A stretch of DNA of 64,000 bases, taken from assembly GCA_026545765.1 (NCBI GenBank), contig CM048840.1, positions 14,760,765 through 14,824,764 on the forward strand, written 5' to 3'. How positions within the stretch are numbered: the stretch's first letter is position 1; each line of letters begins with the position of its first letter. Of this stretch, positions 1 through 11,602 are shown one piece after another. The notes beneath the pieces were generated by a model that saw only the letters and a list, made by a program, of their open reading frames with translations, was not told the origin of the DNA and made no database searches. Position numbers and translations under genes: made by a program. Origin of the DNA: Plantago major (taxonomy: Eukaryota > Streptophyta > Magnoliopsida > Lamiales > Plantaginaceae).

Positions 1-1466
1 GTACAATGGGGCCAATCACCCGGAGAGCTGCCCATGAGTAACCTGATGTTCACTCAGAGATTTCGTTTTCCGTTGTAGAACCTGTAATCTCCAAATACAA
101 TCAAGATTAAATTTATAAGTCAGAAGTCCCCAAATCCATAGTTTATAGCAGAATATTGACTCGGGATGTCGTTCTCCACGGACACTTAGCATAGGAACAA
201 GCAAATAACGTTGTAATTGAATGCAGAAAAGTAAACACTTTGATCTCAGACAGAATAATTGAATTGCAGTAAACCCTAAATTACCTTGTTGTAAATCAAT
301 AATGGAAAGGCGTAACCAACTACTTAGAATCAAACAACGTACTTGCCGTCTACAGGTAGCAAAGAAACATGCCAAAATGATCAAGTCGTAGTTAATCCAG
401 ACACCCTTACTAAACTAACAATGTGTTGTGTCACTCAACACACTATCTCGTTACGTTTTCAGAAAAATCACACAGGATAAAGTATAATCCGTTACCAAGT
501 CGTAGTTAGTAAGGATTTCCCACATAAAGAGTCGGACGAATAAAGAACAAGTACGAATTATGTTTTAAAACTAATTCATTAATATATCACGGTATATAAA
601 GAAGTAGCAAAAGCAAAATTACGGCGGTTCGCCTTTACAAAAGAAAGTTAGCTACTCATAGTAATCTAAGATCATAAATCGGAAACTGGAGAAGGAAGGA
701 AGAAGAAGTTTAGTCTCTGATGTCTTCGTGTTGCTGCTTCTAGGGTTTCCTCCTTCTGGGTGCCTGACGGCCAGCGGTTTTGGGGTTTCACTTCCTCGAG
801 GACTGGTTCTCTCTCAGGAGAGCTGCTTTGTGAGTTGTGTAGAATTATGAGACCCCTGAGGTCTTATTTATAGCTGAAATCTCGAGCTCCAACCGCCATT
901 CTTCTATAAGGAAGGTTCAGGAAGACGGGCCTTAACCTGACAAGCCAGGAAGCAGGCCAGATACAAAACAGAAGCTCCACTGCGGTCGCCTATGGACCGC
1001 AGTGGACCGTTATGCGGTCCCCCGTGGACTGCAGAGTGCGATGTCTGCTGATTCGAATCTATTTCCTTCGTTCTTCGATTTCGGGCTTCGTAACTTCGTT
1101 TCCTCGGAAAGTGCTATTCTACAAAGTTACTGCATCTTCAATTATCTTCGCATCGGTTGGTCGCATGACATGTTTTGACTCCTGGAACTCCGTGCGACGG
1201 TCAATCCGGTGTATTTGCTTCCTTGTCCCGATTTGGCACAATTATGCCGTTTTGGTGCCTGAAATCGTGCAAATTCTCAAAAATGCGATCATGACCTACA
1301 AAAAACACGCAAAGTTGGTAATTGACCATAAAACGATACAAATATTGCATCTAAGGCAAAAAACGAGGAATTAAAAGTATTCTATATCGCACATTTCATT
1401 GTCACATCATAACTGCACCGGCCCAAAGGGTCAGGGCTCGGTCCATTAATGGTCCAGGTCGTTACA
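1..1466 (-). mobile_element. LTR (minus orientation) of a retrotransposon, cut by the window edge
   Basis: Read on the minus strand, the sequence begins at 1466 with TGTAACGACCTGGACC, a TG-start LTR terminus of a kind seen in plant Ty3-type elements. A TATA-like GCTATAAATA lies on the minus strand at about 868-877, followed by a leader-like region. No primer-binding site was found, so the LTR probably runs off the left edge or is a solo LTR. The bases 1467-1471 (AAAAC) would be one target duplication; its partner is outside the window. Open frames here (minus 16-384, plus 1012-1374) look like chance. The LTR call is inference from the terminus and promoter-like elements; the family is not certain. 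Confidence 0.55.
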
Positions 1467-1873
1467 AAAACTATTTACACATATTATTAGCAACTAGATA
1501 ATTAGTAAACCGTTTAAGGACCAAGGCAAAATTACTCTAGTTAAGTATATTTAATCTATTGCTAATTATTACTCAGTGGTGAAGAGGTGGAGGGAGGAAA
1601 GCATACTATTTTAGGGTTCAAGTTGGAGAAAGGGAAATGAATTTAATTTTCGGCAAGTCCAAGAATAAAACAAAAATTAATTTGCCTATATTCTATTATT
1701 CTCTATATTCTCGGTCCAAGCCTCGAACCTAAAACCGATTTTCCCAAATTACTGGGACAAAAAATCGAATCGAATAGCTTAGGGTCAGTTAAAAACCAAT
1801 TTATTAAGTTCGACCGGTCTGGTTTTTCGGTTCTTATTTAAAATGACTTTGCATACTAATCCACAAAGTTTCA
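1467..1873. other. Intergenic, nothing recognised
   Basis: AT-rich sequence between the LTR end and the palindromic MITE. I see no open frame, RNA gene or clear repeat here. Confidence 0.5.
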
Positions 1874-2096
1874 TGAGAGACGGTCTGTAGATAACTTATC
1901 TAGAGACGCCCTATATTATCAATAAAACCATACATGTTATTAATCAAAACGTCTATTTTGTTAACAAAATAAATCTTGTTATAATATGAAAAAAAACATC
2001 AATGTTGAGAACATATGTGTTTTCATTAATAACATCGATAATTTTCTTGACAATATAAGTCCGTCTCTAAATAAATTATCTAGAGACGGTCTCTCA
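1874..2096. mobile_element. Palindromic (foldback) MITE, family A copy 1
   Basis: The left arm begins TGAGAGACGGTCTGTAG and the right arm read in reverse begins TGAGAGACCGTCTCTAG. The two arms of about 110 bp match with scattered differences through the shared core TGTTATTAAT, so nearly the whole element is one inverted repeat. No coding sequence. Related copies are at about 6800-6912, 6953-7163 and 7229-7449. The superfamily cannot be assigned because the target duplication is not clear. Confidence 0.75.
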
Positions 2097-2143
2097 AACT
2101 GACAAGGTGGACTAATCAGTTTGAAAAAAATCACATATCCTCA

Positions 2144-2266
2144 GGCCCAGCCCAACACACAAGGTGGACTGACCCATAACCTAACCTAATAGTAGTTACA
2201 TAGTATGGGCTGGGGGCTGGCGTTTTGCACATATAAACCTAAACTAGGGTGTCTAAATTAGGGTTT
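2144..2266 (+). promoter_or_regulatory. RPL31 promoter: site II, TATA and telo-box elements
   Basis: GGCCCA (site II core) is at 2144-2149, a TATA-like ATATAAAC at about 2231-2238, and a telo-box TAGGGTTT at 2259-2266, about 40 bp before the start codon. Site II plus telo-box is the known signature of plant cytosolic ribosomal-protein promoters, linked to TCP-type factors and growth-coupled expression. The motifs are seen directly; their activity here is inferred. Confidence 0.75.
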
Positions 2267-2307
2267 CTAACATAAATTTCCGCCGTTGGTACTAGGGAAT
2301 TGCAACC

Positions 2308-3574
2308 ATGGTGGAAAAGAGCAAGGCGCGCAAGGAGGAGGTGGTGACGAGGGAGTACACCGTGAACCTCCACAAGAGACTTCATGGATGGTGTGTTATT
2401 TTTCTGAACTTTAGTTATTTGGTGTGTTATTTTTCTACACTCTAGTTATTTTCGTTATGGCTGTGATTATTGATATGTGTAAATACATCTTGTTCAGATT
2501 GGGTTAATTTATGAATTTTCAGTTTTAATCGGATACTGTGTATGGATGGATTGGTTTGTAGTTGGCATTTTTGTTACGATCAAGATGCCAGTCCAGATTT
2601 GCTCATCCTGTGAAATGGTTGCTGTGAGCTTCGATTGTCAATTATGTTTAGACTTGTAGCTTGACTGCTTGAGTTCATTACCTTCCTGTGTTTTTCAAAG
2701 CAGAATATGTAAAAAGGGCATAATCATTTAAATTAACCTCTTTGTTAAAAGTGTTTACATTTCCATGAGATGCACTTTTTTCTCCATTTTACCTTCTAAC
2801 TTCTAAGTTGATTTCTTGCTCAATTTTACTTCGTAGTTTCTTTCTCCCCTACATTTTACCTTGGAAGTGGTAGGAGATCACTCTTGGATTTGCTTTACCC
2901 ATTTAATGTTTTGATACTGAGGATGCTAGTTCATAGTTTGCCTCCGTCGTTAAAGCATCCGTCTGCTATATAGAGTCTGTTACCTTACTGTCATTTGTGA
3001 ATGAAGATTAAAAGATTCTCTGGCATTACCAAGTTAATTTCATTTATGTGTTGTAGTAGCAGATATACTGTTGGTAAGTATTGACACATAAACCTTCAAA
3101 AGCATTCTCTAATATCTTCTCTAACTGCCCTTTTGAATGCATGGATTAGCCTGAGTTTGTCTCCTCTAAATAAAAATCTATACTTGCATCAAGTGTTTGA
3201 TTAATGATGGTTTTAATGGTAAGGATATTTGTGGTTTTTGTATTGTGTTGGATTGTTAAGATGTCCTGATGATTCTTATTATATTTGATTGCAGCACCTT
3301 CAAGAAGAAGGCCCCAAGTGCTATCAAGGAAATCAGAAAGTTTGCCCAGAAAGCCATGGGGACAACTGATGTGAGAGTTGATGTCAAGTTGAACAAGCAC
3401 ATCTGGAGCCGTGGTATTCGAAGTGTACCCAGAAGGGTCCGTGTCCGCATTGCCAGGAAGAGGAACGATGATGAGGATGCTAAGGAGGAGCTTTACTCTT
3501 TGGTGACTGTAGCGGAAATTCCTGAGGGTGGATTGAAGGGATTAGGTACCCAAGTTATTGATGAGGAGGAATAA
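2308..3574 (+). CDS. RPL31: Cytosolic 60S ribosomal protein eL31
   Basis: Two coding exons, 2308-2390 and 3295-3574, join across a 904-bp intron. The donor follows CATGGATG and the acceptor is TTGATTGCAG; the split codon gives Cys in the conserved HGCTF stretch. The product is 120 aa, the usual length for plant eL31, starting [20 protein letters not shown] and ending in the acidic QVIDEEE tail. Basic motifs such as [11 protein letters not shown] are conserved in eL31, a protein of the large subunit near the peptide exit tunnel. The start ATG has good context (CAACCATGG) and lies just after a telo-box. No frameshift or missing conserved segment is seen, so it looks functional. The intron holds no snoRNA that I could recognise. 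Confidence 0.97.
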
Positions 3575-5744
3575 GTCTTTTTTCCCTTGTGAGAATTGTT
3601 ATTTTAAGTTTTGTTCCGATGTACTTCAGTTTTTCTTCTTAGCTAAGTTTATTTGGAGAATTATACATGACTTTCTTCATTTTATGGTCTTGAGAAAATA
3701 TCTGGATTCACTTATTCGGTTATTTTTCTGATGGTATATTGCTATGAATCATTATATGATACTTATATGTTTTTTGTGTTATGTCTATCAGAGCAGATTG
3801 TTTTAGTAGTTTCTGGGTGACTGAATATTAACAGTGGTAGCAGATTATTGCCTGCAGTAAATTTCTTACCTGAACTCTGTTTGTTGAGGGAGCCCCATCA
3901 CTCATTTTCTCGATCCAAACTCATCGTCACAGGCGTATTTTAAACGAGAATGCTACCACCTCACAGCTACTTCATTAGCTTAAACCCGTTTACCGCTAAT
4001 CAGCTAAAGAAAGCTAGCAACTCCTGACGATCCATGGCCGGATTTTCTTAAATCGAAAAGTGAATTCCGTGTGATCCTAAATCCTCATTGGAGTCCATGC
4101 TGTTGTCTTGTGTCCATCTTTAAGTTGCAGAGGAGACATCAAATGTCACGAAAGAGGAAGTAGTATTTCATTGTGGCTCTAGAGGGCACCTATTTCACGA
4201 TCTGACCAAGTCCGTGTTACAAAAGATAACATCTATACTGTTCAAGGAGTCGGCTTGAGCTTGGATTGTTTGATATAGTCTATATATATATATTATTAAA
4301 AGCTCAGTTTCTATTCCATCCATTTTGTATAGAACTGAAGCCAAGAATGAATGTGGTAATTAATAACAATTTTGATTTATTTTTTTTCTAAATTCATCAA
4401 AGAAAATACACATAAGGAAAGAAATCATTTTGATACTAAAATTTCACGTTTTCCCACATATTTCGGCTCATTCATTGTACTTTCAATCAATATCTATCTA
4501 TTCTTGGTATTATTAATAATCAAAATCATTTTTTCATATTGTTAAAATTGCCCACTAATGAGAAGATTTCAAACCCATTAAAATCTGTAGTTAGTTATTA
4601 TTCTATTAATAATTAGAATAGAATAATGTTAAGGATCCATCTAAGGCAATATGGTGTTGATTCTTCCAGCCACTAAATTCAGCAGTTTTAACAATCCATT
4701 AATGGTAAATATGTAAAATTTTCGGCCCATGATTTGCAACTAAAATCCTGCCACAAAATTAGGATGCTAAATTAAGAAAAATTCGGCCAACGTGTAGTAA
4801 TATTAAGGCAAAGAAAAAACCTTCTAATAACCCTAAACTACTAAAATTGAGGGCATACATTTACATATAAATTTGCAGTATCAATCACGAAATTCATCAG
4901 TAGTTGACGACTATTCTCCGCCATAAGCTAGATTCTATCCGTAGATACCCAGGCATGGATGTTCCCAAAAAGCCTTGACGGAATGCCAACAAGACATTAA
5001 TTAATCACAATCATCAATGGTAGTAGAATCGGAATCAGAGGTAGGAACTTTGTGTTCATAATCCTATTTGCAACTATTACCACCATTCACTAACATTCTA
5101 ATTTTGATTTGTATTTTCCATTTGTTTATGCATTTTCAAACAGTGGATATATGCCATTAAGATTAGGTTATTATTTGATTCAATTCTATTTCATTTTTTC
5201 AGCTTCATAATATGTATGATGAAATACCAATGATGGTCTTTATGTGTTTCTCCTTTAGATTGTGTGCTTCGGTGTACTGTTTAATAATAAAGCTTTTGTC
5301 ATTCATTGTTTTAATCCACATGATTGAATTGTGCAGAAGTTAAGAACTGGAGAAGAAAGAGTAATTACACAAGAGAAAATGGGAAGAATACAGAGATGGT
5401 TATACATGGGCAGTCAAAATCAATAGTATAAGTTAAAGATCGATATTCTGCTCGGTTCTAATTGTGTTTTCCAATAGTTTATTTGATAGTTGAGTTTGAT
5501 AGCAATTTAGTATCAATATTAAGATTAAAAGAGTCTTCTTTCAACATTGCCATTATATGTGCTTATACTCAAATACTTTCTCCTTGACATGTGCCTGAGT
5601 CTCCTATCCAGTGTATGTGAATTGCTTTCAGTAGCATTAGGCTTATTTTGTCAATACAAATTTATTTCTTACTCCAGTTTCATGTTTCATTGGATATATC
5701 TTTACTCTATCAGATAATCTGAATGTATTCTATGTTATGGTACT
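3575..5744. other. RPL31 3' UTR and long intergenic stretch
   Basis: The first 100-200 bp are the RPL31 3' UTR. The rest is AT-rich. A sequence resembling a plant Helitron 5' end (TCTATATATA, then TATTAAAAGC) begins near 4272 but lacks the expected flanking A. At about 4850-5041 a TATA-like ACATATAAAT followed by GC-richer sequence and a good donor (CAGAG/GTAGGA) looks like a first exon, but no coding sequence follows. Confidence 0.35.
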
Positions 5745-6470
5745 TCTAATGCTTTTGATGAAACTGTAATCCATGTTCTTAAAGATTGTGCCTATGGTTG
5801 GCTTAATTGTGTGGGGTGTTGCTCCTCTTGCTAATAATCTTATACTCATACAATGCAGATTCTCTCTTGCTCTGGATTGAACATGTCCATAAGTCAGCAG
5901 ATAGTAGTGAGATGGAACTATTTGTTGCGTTGTGTTGGAGTATCTGGGGTAATCGGAATAAGTTGGTGCTCTAAAACAGGGGATATGACGATATGGAGGC
6001 TGTGCGGTTTGTTGCAGACTATATAAATCATTCCGAGGAGGCTCAACCTGCGTATTCTAGCCCAAGGACACTGGAACCTGACCATCATTGGCAACCACCA
6101 GGAGTTGGAGTAGTTAAAGTGAACTTTGATGCTTCGATTTACCGAGACAAAATTGGAGCAGGGATTTTGGTAGCGGTGCTTCGAGATTCTAATGGGGTAG
6201 CTTGGAGAAGGTGCAAAGTCCGTTCTATTTGTTGCCCGGAAATCGGTTTCGTGGCTCGGTGCGCTGTCCAACTAGCAGGAGATCGACAATATCTATACGC
6301 AATCTTTGAAGGGTGGTGTTATTGAACAACTTGAAATTGAATCAATCTCTCTGGCTCCAGTGGGTGGTGCCATTCAGGAAATCAGGAAATCAAACTTCAT
6401 TTGCATTGCTTTATTTCTGCTTCTTTTCGTTTTGTTAGACGATGTGGAAATATTTTAACCCTTTTACTAG
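5745..6470 (+). pseudogene. Decayed non-LTR retrotransposon: zf-RVT to RNase H-like C-terminus
   Basis: Three-frame reading recovers, in order: ETVIHVLKDCAYGW (zinc-binding reverse-transcriptase tail), ELFVALCWSIWGNRNKLVL just before 5970, and VKVNFDASI...GAGILVAVLRDSNGVAW at about 6110-6210. This is the order seen in plant LINE-type polyproteins and in the RVT_3 RNase H-like domain. The first catalytic Asp (NFDAS) is present. The third is lost: the usual FEGD position reads FEGW near 6305-6316. Stops and frameshifts interrupt the frame, and no upstream reverse transcriptase was found, so it is a truncated 3' remnant. Confidence 0.8.
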
Positions 6471-6799
6471 ATAAGGATATTGAATATGATAGTGAGGGAG
6501 CCATGTGTTACCTCTTGAATTTCATGATGTACACTGAGTTTGGTATTTCTATTGATATCTGAGTTTTATCCTTAAAAAAGAAAGATATAATTCTTTTTTA
6601 ATTGATTGAATGACATACACCTCCTTTTGTTAAAATAGAGAGAAGTATTTTTTTTTATTTTTTATTTGAAAATGAGACATAGAAGTATTATACAATACAT
6701 TAGTTTATTTACTCTGATTTTCATAATGAGAAAAATGGACGTGTAATGTATACGTAAAATCCGGAAAATATGATCATTGGTGTTTTTTGGATATTAGAA

Positions 6800-6912
6800 A
6801 ATAACTTATATATTTTATTAACAACATAGACATTTTGAATTATAACATGATTTTATTGATAACATACGTAGTATCTAGATAAATTATTTAAAAACTGTCG
6901 CTAATGAGACTT
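6800..6912. mobile_element. Palindromic MITE family A, partial copy
   Basis: One half of the family A element: AACAACATAGACATTTTG, TTGATAACATA and the terminal TAGATAAATTAT are recognisable, ending near TGAGACTTTGTG. The other arm is missing or eroded. Confidence 0.55.
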
Positions 6913-6952
6913 TGTGATCTTTTTAACACAAACTATTCTGGAATACAGTTTT

Positions 6953-7163
6953 TAATTAGATAACTTATCTACAGTCGGACATATTTTATCAAAAAAAATT
7001 ATCGATGTTATTAATCAAAACGTTTATGTTGTTAACAAAATGTATCTTTTGTACATATGAAAAAATACCAACGTTGATAACACATACGTTTTGGTCAATA
7101 TCATTGATAATTTTCTTGACAATATAGGTACATTTCTAGATAATTTAGATAAAGACCGTCTCT
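6953..7163. mobile_element. Palindromic MITE family A copy 3
   Basis: Arms TAGATAACTTATCTACAG on the left and TAGATAAAGACCGTCTCT on the right flank the same TTATTAATCAAAACG core as the 1874-2096 copy. The left terminus is eroded. Confidence 0.65.
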
Positions 7164-7228
7164 ACGAAAATTACTCTTTTTTAATGCCAAACTAAATTAG
7201 GAATCTCATAAAATATAGATAAGTCTCC

Positions 7229-7449
7229 TGAGAGACGGTCCCCAGATAATTTATTTAGAGATGGACCTATATTGTCAAGAAAATCATCGATCTTATTAAT
7301 CAAAATACTTATGTTCTCAACATTGGTGTCTTTTCATATTATAACAAGACTTATTTCGTTAACAACATAGACGTTTTGATTAATAACATTAATGGTTTTA
7401 TTGATAACATAGTCCACCTTTAGATAAGTTATCTACATATAGTCTCTCA
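7229..7449. mobile_element. Palindromic MITE family A copy 4, inverted orientation
   Basis: Begins TGAGAGACGGTCCCCAG and ends in CTCTCA at 7449. Its asymmetric interior (CATATTATAACAAG) is reversed relative to the copy at 1874, so the two are in opposite orientation. Confidence 0.7.
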
Positions 7450-7653
7450 TAAGACTTTGTGTAAAATGTATTATAGAAGATTATCAATAAATTGGACTAT
7501 CCTAAAAACTCGGAAATTTTGTACAATTGTTTCTCTTACTCTGAGCATGGTCCACCTTGAATGTGGTAGATAAGAAGATGATATTCAGTGGGGGTGGGAA
7601 CGGGTCGGTCCGGTCCGGGTGCAGTTCCTCTTATTCGGGTACCTAAAACATTG

Positions 7654-7875
7654 ACTGACTGTTTGGTATAGAGTTAAAAAAGTGAGTTAAGAAAAAAAAA
7701 TTAGTTGATGAATAATAACGGAGTTAAATGTGATTTATAAAAATAGTGTTTGAAATAGAGTTAAAATTTTATAGCTATTAGGGTTGTTATATAGGATGTG
7801 TAAGAATAAAGTGATGTGTAAGAAGGAAGTGATGCGTTTAATATTTTTTAAGGTTATTTGATTGGTTTAAATGTG
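7654..7875. mobile_element. Truncated copy of the GTTTGGTATA MITE
   Basis: GACTGTTTGGTATAGAGTTAA and the next 200 bp closely match the left part of the fuller element at 33038-33453; the right terminal repeat is absent. Confidence 0.6.
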
Positions 7876-9202
7876 GGACGCAATTCGAGTTTCCTTGAGC
7901 TTTTGATTGTTGAAAAATATCGACTCCTGCCTTTTCTTGCAACTGATTTATGCTCAAGCTTTGGAATGTTTCTTTTATGGCGAGTTAAATTAATTGCCAT
8001 TTTCTATACTAATTAGTTTCGTTTTTAATATACGTGTCCTAATATATAATTTTGATGTATCAGCAAGGAGACACATTGGATGTTATTTCATGGTTTTTTG
8101 TTCGAGTCGATCCGGAAAAATGGCCTATAGAATGTGACGAGGATGAAGATAAAACTTATTTTAACAAGCATAAATCTTTCACCAGGCCTATGAAGTAGGA
8201 GAAGAAATGAAATCAATTATTTTGTTTAGTTTTTCAATTATAGAATCTGTTTGGTTTGATGACGAGTGATTTCGTATATTTTGTTTTCTGAATAATGTCC
8301 TTTGTGGACGTCTTATCTGAATATATTATTTTAGTTTTTTTTTTTAATTTCAGAGGGATAATTTCATTTAGAATTATTACTAGCAATGGGTAAGAGTATA
8401 GATTTATGGTCTCACGTCAACTAAATGAAATTATCCCTCTGAAAAAAAAAAAAAAGAACTCCAGTTTGACGAAGTAATAGAAATCCATAAAGGAAGTTGA
8501 TCTTATCCTTGACTTAGTGAGGAAGTTGATCTTATCCTTGACTTTGGATAAAAATATGAACTCCAGTTTAACGAAGTAATAGAAATCCATAAAGGACTAG
8601 CTTAGCTACTACGAACCCTAATGTGGTCTACAAAATTCTAAATGACATCAAATCCATGGGTATCTGTTAGGCTGTGGCGTATACCTCTCTGTCGACTTCA
8701 GTCTTCAAGCAACAGACTTAGGTCTGAACTTTTAACATTCTATGCTCTACAATAACTAGATTATTTACAGGCCCATTTTCTTCAGAAGGTGTAAATGACC
8801 TTGCCAATCAATCGGACTATAAGGGATCATTAAGCTGGTAAATTTAAAGGTATAATGGGTTTGAAAATTATAAAGTTCAAGACCTTATGAGTTATTTATA
8901 ATCTATGCTATGGGATATTAATTTGTCAGCTACGTTTGCCATATATATATATCAACAATACGTGCTCCACCAATATTTTTCCATAAGTCAGAATTTATCT
9001 ATGATCAATAATACAACTAATGCATTGTGTATTTTAAAAAAGTTCCGATACAACCAATCCATTGAGTATTCTTAGTGTTTCTGGACAATTCATACAGACG
9101 GTGATCATCTCCTTGATTGCGGATAAAAAATTCAAGGTCAAATTAGAAAGTAGTACAACTTAGGGAAAAAATGTGTTTGTGATAGAGTTATGGATATACT
9201 AG

Positions 9203-9206
<4 letters not shown>
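7876..9206 (+). other. Intergenic; foldback, short duplication, possible orphan exon
   Basis: A 46-codon open stretch at about 8058-8198 follows an acceptor-like TATCAG and reads MYQQGDTLDVISWFFVRVDP then an acidic DEDEDK run, ending in TAG. It may be a stray exon; I do not recognise it. A foldback lies at 8350-8440, where AGAGGGATAATTTCATTTAG recurs as its reverse complement. A segment of about 45 bp (CTCCAGTTTGACGAAGTAAT) is repeated at 8459 and 8551. Confidence 0.35.

Positions 9207-9287
<81 letters not shown>
9207..9287. repeat. (TA)n microsatellite
   Basis: About 40 uninterrupted TA units, seen directly. Confidence 0.97.
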
Positions 9288-9290
<3 letters not shown>

Positions 9291-10276
9291 ATTTCTCACT
9301 GGTTTCCGCTACACGCGTAGGTTTTATATCCTTTCTTTTTAGTCCTAAAATAGTTTATAATAAATGGTGTGTAAGACTGTACTGATGTTTCTGAGAAATA
9401 AGTTATGGGTTTTCATATTTTTTAAGTGTAATTGATTTATTTTAAAATTGTCTAATTGATTTAATGTTGTTCGTATAAATAAGAAAATAATAAGGAGATA
9501 TGACATGGTAGGATAGGAACACGAAGATAAATGTTTATTTAAGTTGAGAGTGAGTTATAGATTGTTATGGTATAAAGTCTACAGTCGAAATTTAGAGGTT
9601 ATAGTGGTATCAGGAAGAAAAACCTTGAGTAACGTGTTTGTTCTCTATCAGTACGTAAATTAGATAGGTTGTTGTTATCTTTGACGAAATGTGCCTAAAG
9701 TAACTTGCGACTTAGTAAATAATATACATGTGTGTAAGTAGCATTATATACTATTTATATCTATGTTTTATTATAAATTAAATTTTCACAGAGATCTCTC
9801 ACTATTAAAGAGGAAAATTGCTAGCATTATATACTATTTATATTATTCCGCAATAATTATTTATATATCTAAAAATAAGGAAAACAAAAACATTTCATCA
9901 TGCATATATTAACAAAAAAAAGAAATTTGAAAAGATTCAACGGATTATTTCGTGTATTTTGGAATAATGATTGAGTTTAAGAGGACTATTTGACAATAAT
10001 GGATAAATATTAAAAGAGGAAAAAAAGTGCCCCATAAAAAAAGGAAAAAAAGTACTCTATGTCGAGACACTACCAGTTTATGTGAGCAAGATTTGTATTA
10101 TCCAATTAGTTTATATATACTTGATTTTATCAACCGTACAATTAGGAACTCCGACCCAAACATTGGACAAAAGAATTTATAAAGCTTGATTGGAACAAGT
10201 CTACTAAAAACAATCAAACGTTTACGACCTAAAAAAGTAAAATTTTGATACTAACAAATATAACAATAACGGGCAT
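9288..10276. other. Intergenic, nothing recognised
   Basis: AT-rich DNA with many in-frame stops. TAGCATTATATACTATTTAT occurs twice near 9740 and 9822. No gene seen. Confidence 0.4.
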
Positions 10277-10423
10277 TGGGGGGGGGGGGGGGTAGGATAA
10301 CCGCAACATGTGAAATTATATTTGTAGGATACTAATTTTGTGTGTGGTGGGGTGACCACTGCGGTGGTTGTTGTTGGGAACCTGGGGGGTTGTGGAAAAA
10401 ACACACATGACGGGGAACCCCCT

Positions 10424-10466
<43 letters not shown>

Positions 10467-11030
10467 CATAACGGCCTGCACGCTCAGTGGGGGGTCAAGG
10501 AAAAAACAACTGTAACATGTAGAACAATAATTTGTGTGTGGTGTGGTAGGGTGACCACGTACCACCGTGGGAATTGTTGTGAACCAACCTTATTGATTGT
10601 GTTCTATACTTTTGTATTTTATTTTCGTATGGGTTTGAGGGATATATCTTTTTTAAAAATATGTATCTGTTACTAATATTAACAGAGGGGGACAACCGCA
10701 ACATGTGGAATTATGTTTGTAGAATACTAATTTTTGTGTGTGGTGGGGTGACCACATACCACTGCGGTGGTTGTTGTTGGGAACCTACATAACGAGGAAT
10801 CTCTCTCTCTCTCTCTCTCCCTCCCTCCATAACGTCCCATGCCCGGGGGGGGGGGGGGGTGAAACTATATTTGTAGGACAATAATTTGTGTGTGGTGGGG
10901 TGGGGTGACCACATACCACCGTGGAGTTGTTAGGAACCAACCTTATTGATTGTGTTGTATACTTTTGTATTTTATTTTCATTTGGATTTGAGGAATATAA
11001 TTTTTTTGAAAACATGTAACTGTTACTAAT
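10277..11030. repeat. Tandem duplication carrying poly-G, (CT)n and GTGTGTGGTGGGGTG blocks
   Basis: Two units, about 10290-10680 and 10690-11030, share ACCGCAACATGTG, GTGTGTGGTGGGGTGACCAC, a (CT)n tract, a poly-G run and the tail ACCAACCTTATTGATTGTGT. Within each unit the GTGTGTGGTG block itself occurs twice. Open frames across the block (for example plus 10368-10676) are made by the microsatellites and are not genes. Confidence 0.85.
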
Positions 11031-11069
11031 AACATGTCAATGTCAAGTACGGGAGGACCCGATATAATA

Positions 11070-11316
11070 TACGCCCTCCGTCCCGGATTCAATTACCCGC
11101 AGGGCCGGACAAAAGTTTTAAGAAAAGTGAATAAAGTATTAGAGATGGTAATAAAGTAAGAAAGATCTTGAATAAAGTATGAGATATAGTGAATAAATTA
11201 TGAGCGATAGTTAGTGAATAAAGTAGGAAAGTGATTTTTCATTAAAGGAATGATAAATTGAAATTGGGACGTCCCAAAATGGAATGCGAGAAGTTGATTT
11301 CGAGACGGATGGAGTA
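11070..11316. mobile_element. Stowaway-like MITE
   Basis: Flanked by TA (11070-11071 and 11315-11316). The left end reads CGCCCTCCGTCCCGGATTC and the right end in reverse CTCCATCCGTCTCGAAATC, matching the CTCCCTCCGTCCC terminal repeats of plant Stowaway (mariner-derived) MITEs. No coding capacity. Confidence 0.85.
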
Positions 11317-11575
11317 TATATTATAAACCCGTCGGGTTCCGAACGGATTAAGGTTGGATCCTACCTATTTCAAAGCATATACTTCATGATGGGTCGTATT
11401 TTCACATTTTCTATAGTTAGCATTAAAAAAAGACCCAATGATATAGTATTGGATGAAAAATGACCACCCACCAACACCACGGCCAACGTTGTTTACAAGT
11501 AAGTTTGACTATCTTATTTTCACGATTAATTTATTTTATCATCTCATTTCTTTTTATTAATAAAAGTAAACTATA

Positions 11576-11602
11576 CCGTGGCATCGCCACGGGTAGTACT
11601 AG
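11576..11602 (+). mobile_element. Helitron 3' terminus
   Basis: CCGTGGC-ATC-GCCACGG forms a 7-bp-stem hairpin (11576-11592), followed about 7 bp later by CTAG at 11599-11602 and then T. Hairpin plus CTRR inserted before T is the defining 3' end of Helitrons. The 5' TC end was not found with certainty. TCTATAGTTAGCATTAAAA near 11416 is a candidate that would make a short non-autonomous element of about 190 bp. Confidence 0.7.

Noticed and set aside
4272-4310. Helitron 5' end paired with the 3' end at 11602
   Set aside because: The preceding base is G and not A, and the 7-kb interval holds unrelated insertions; linkage cannot be shown.
10368-10676. Open frames with poly-Ser-Leu or Arg-Glu
   Set aside because: Produced by (CT)n microsatellites; no start context or homologue.
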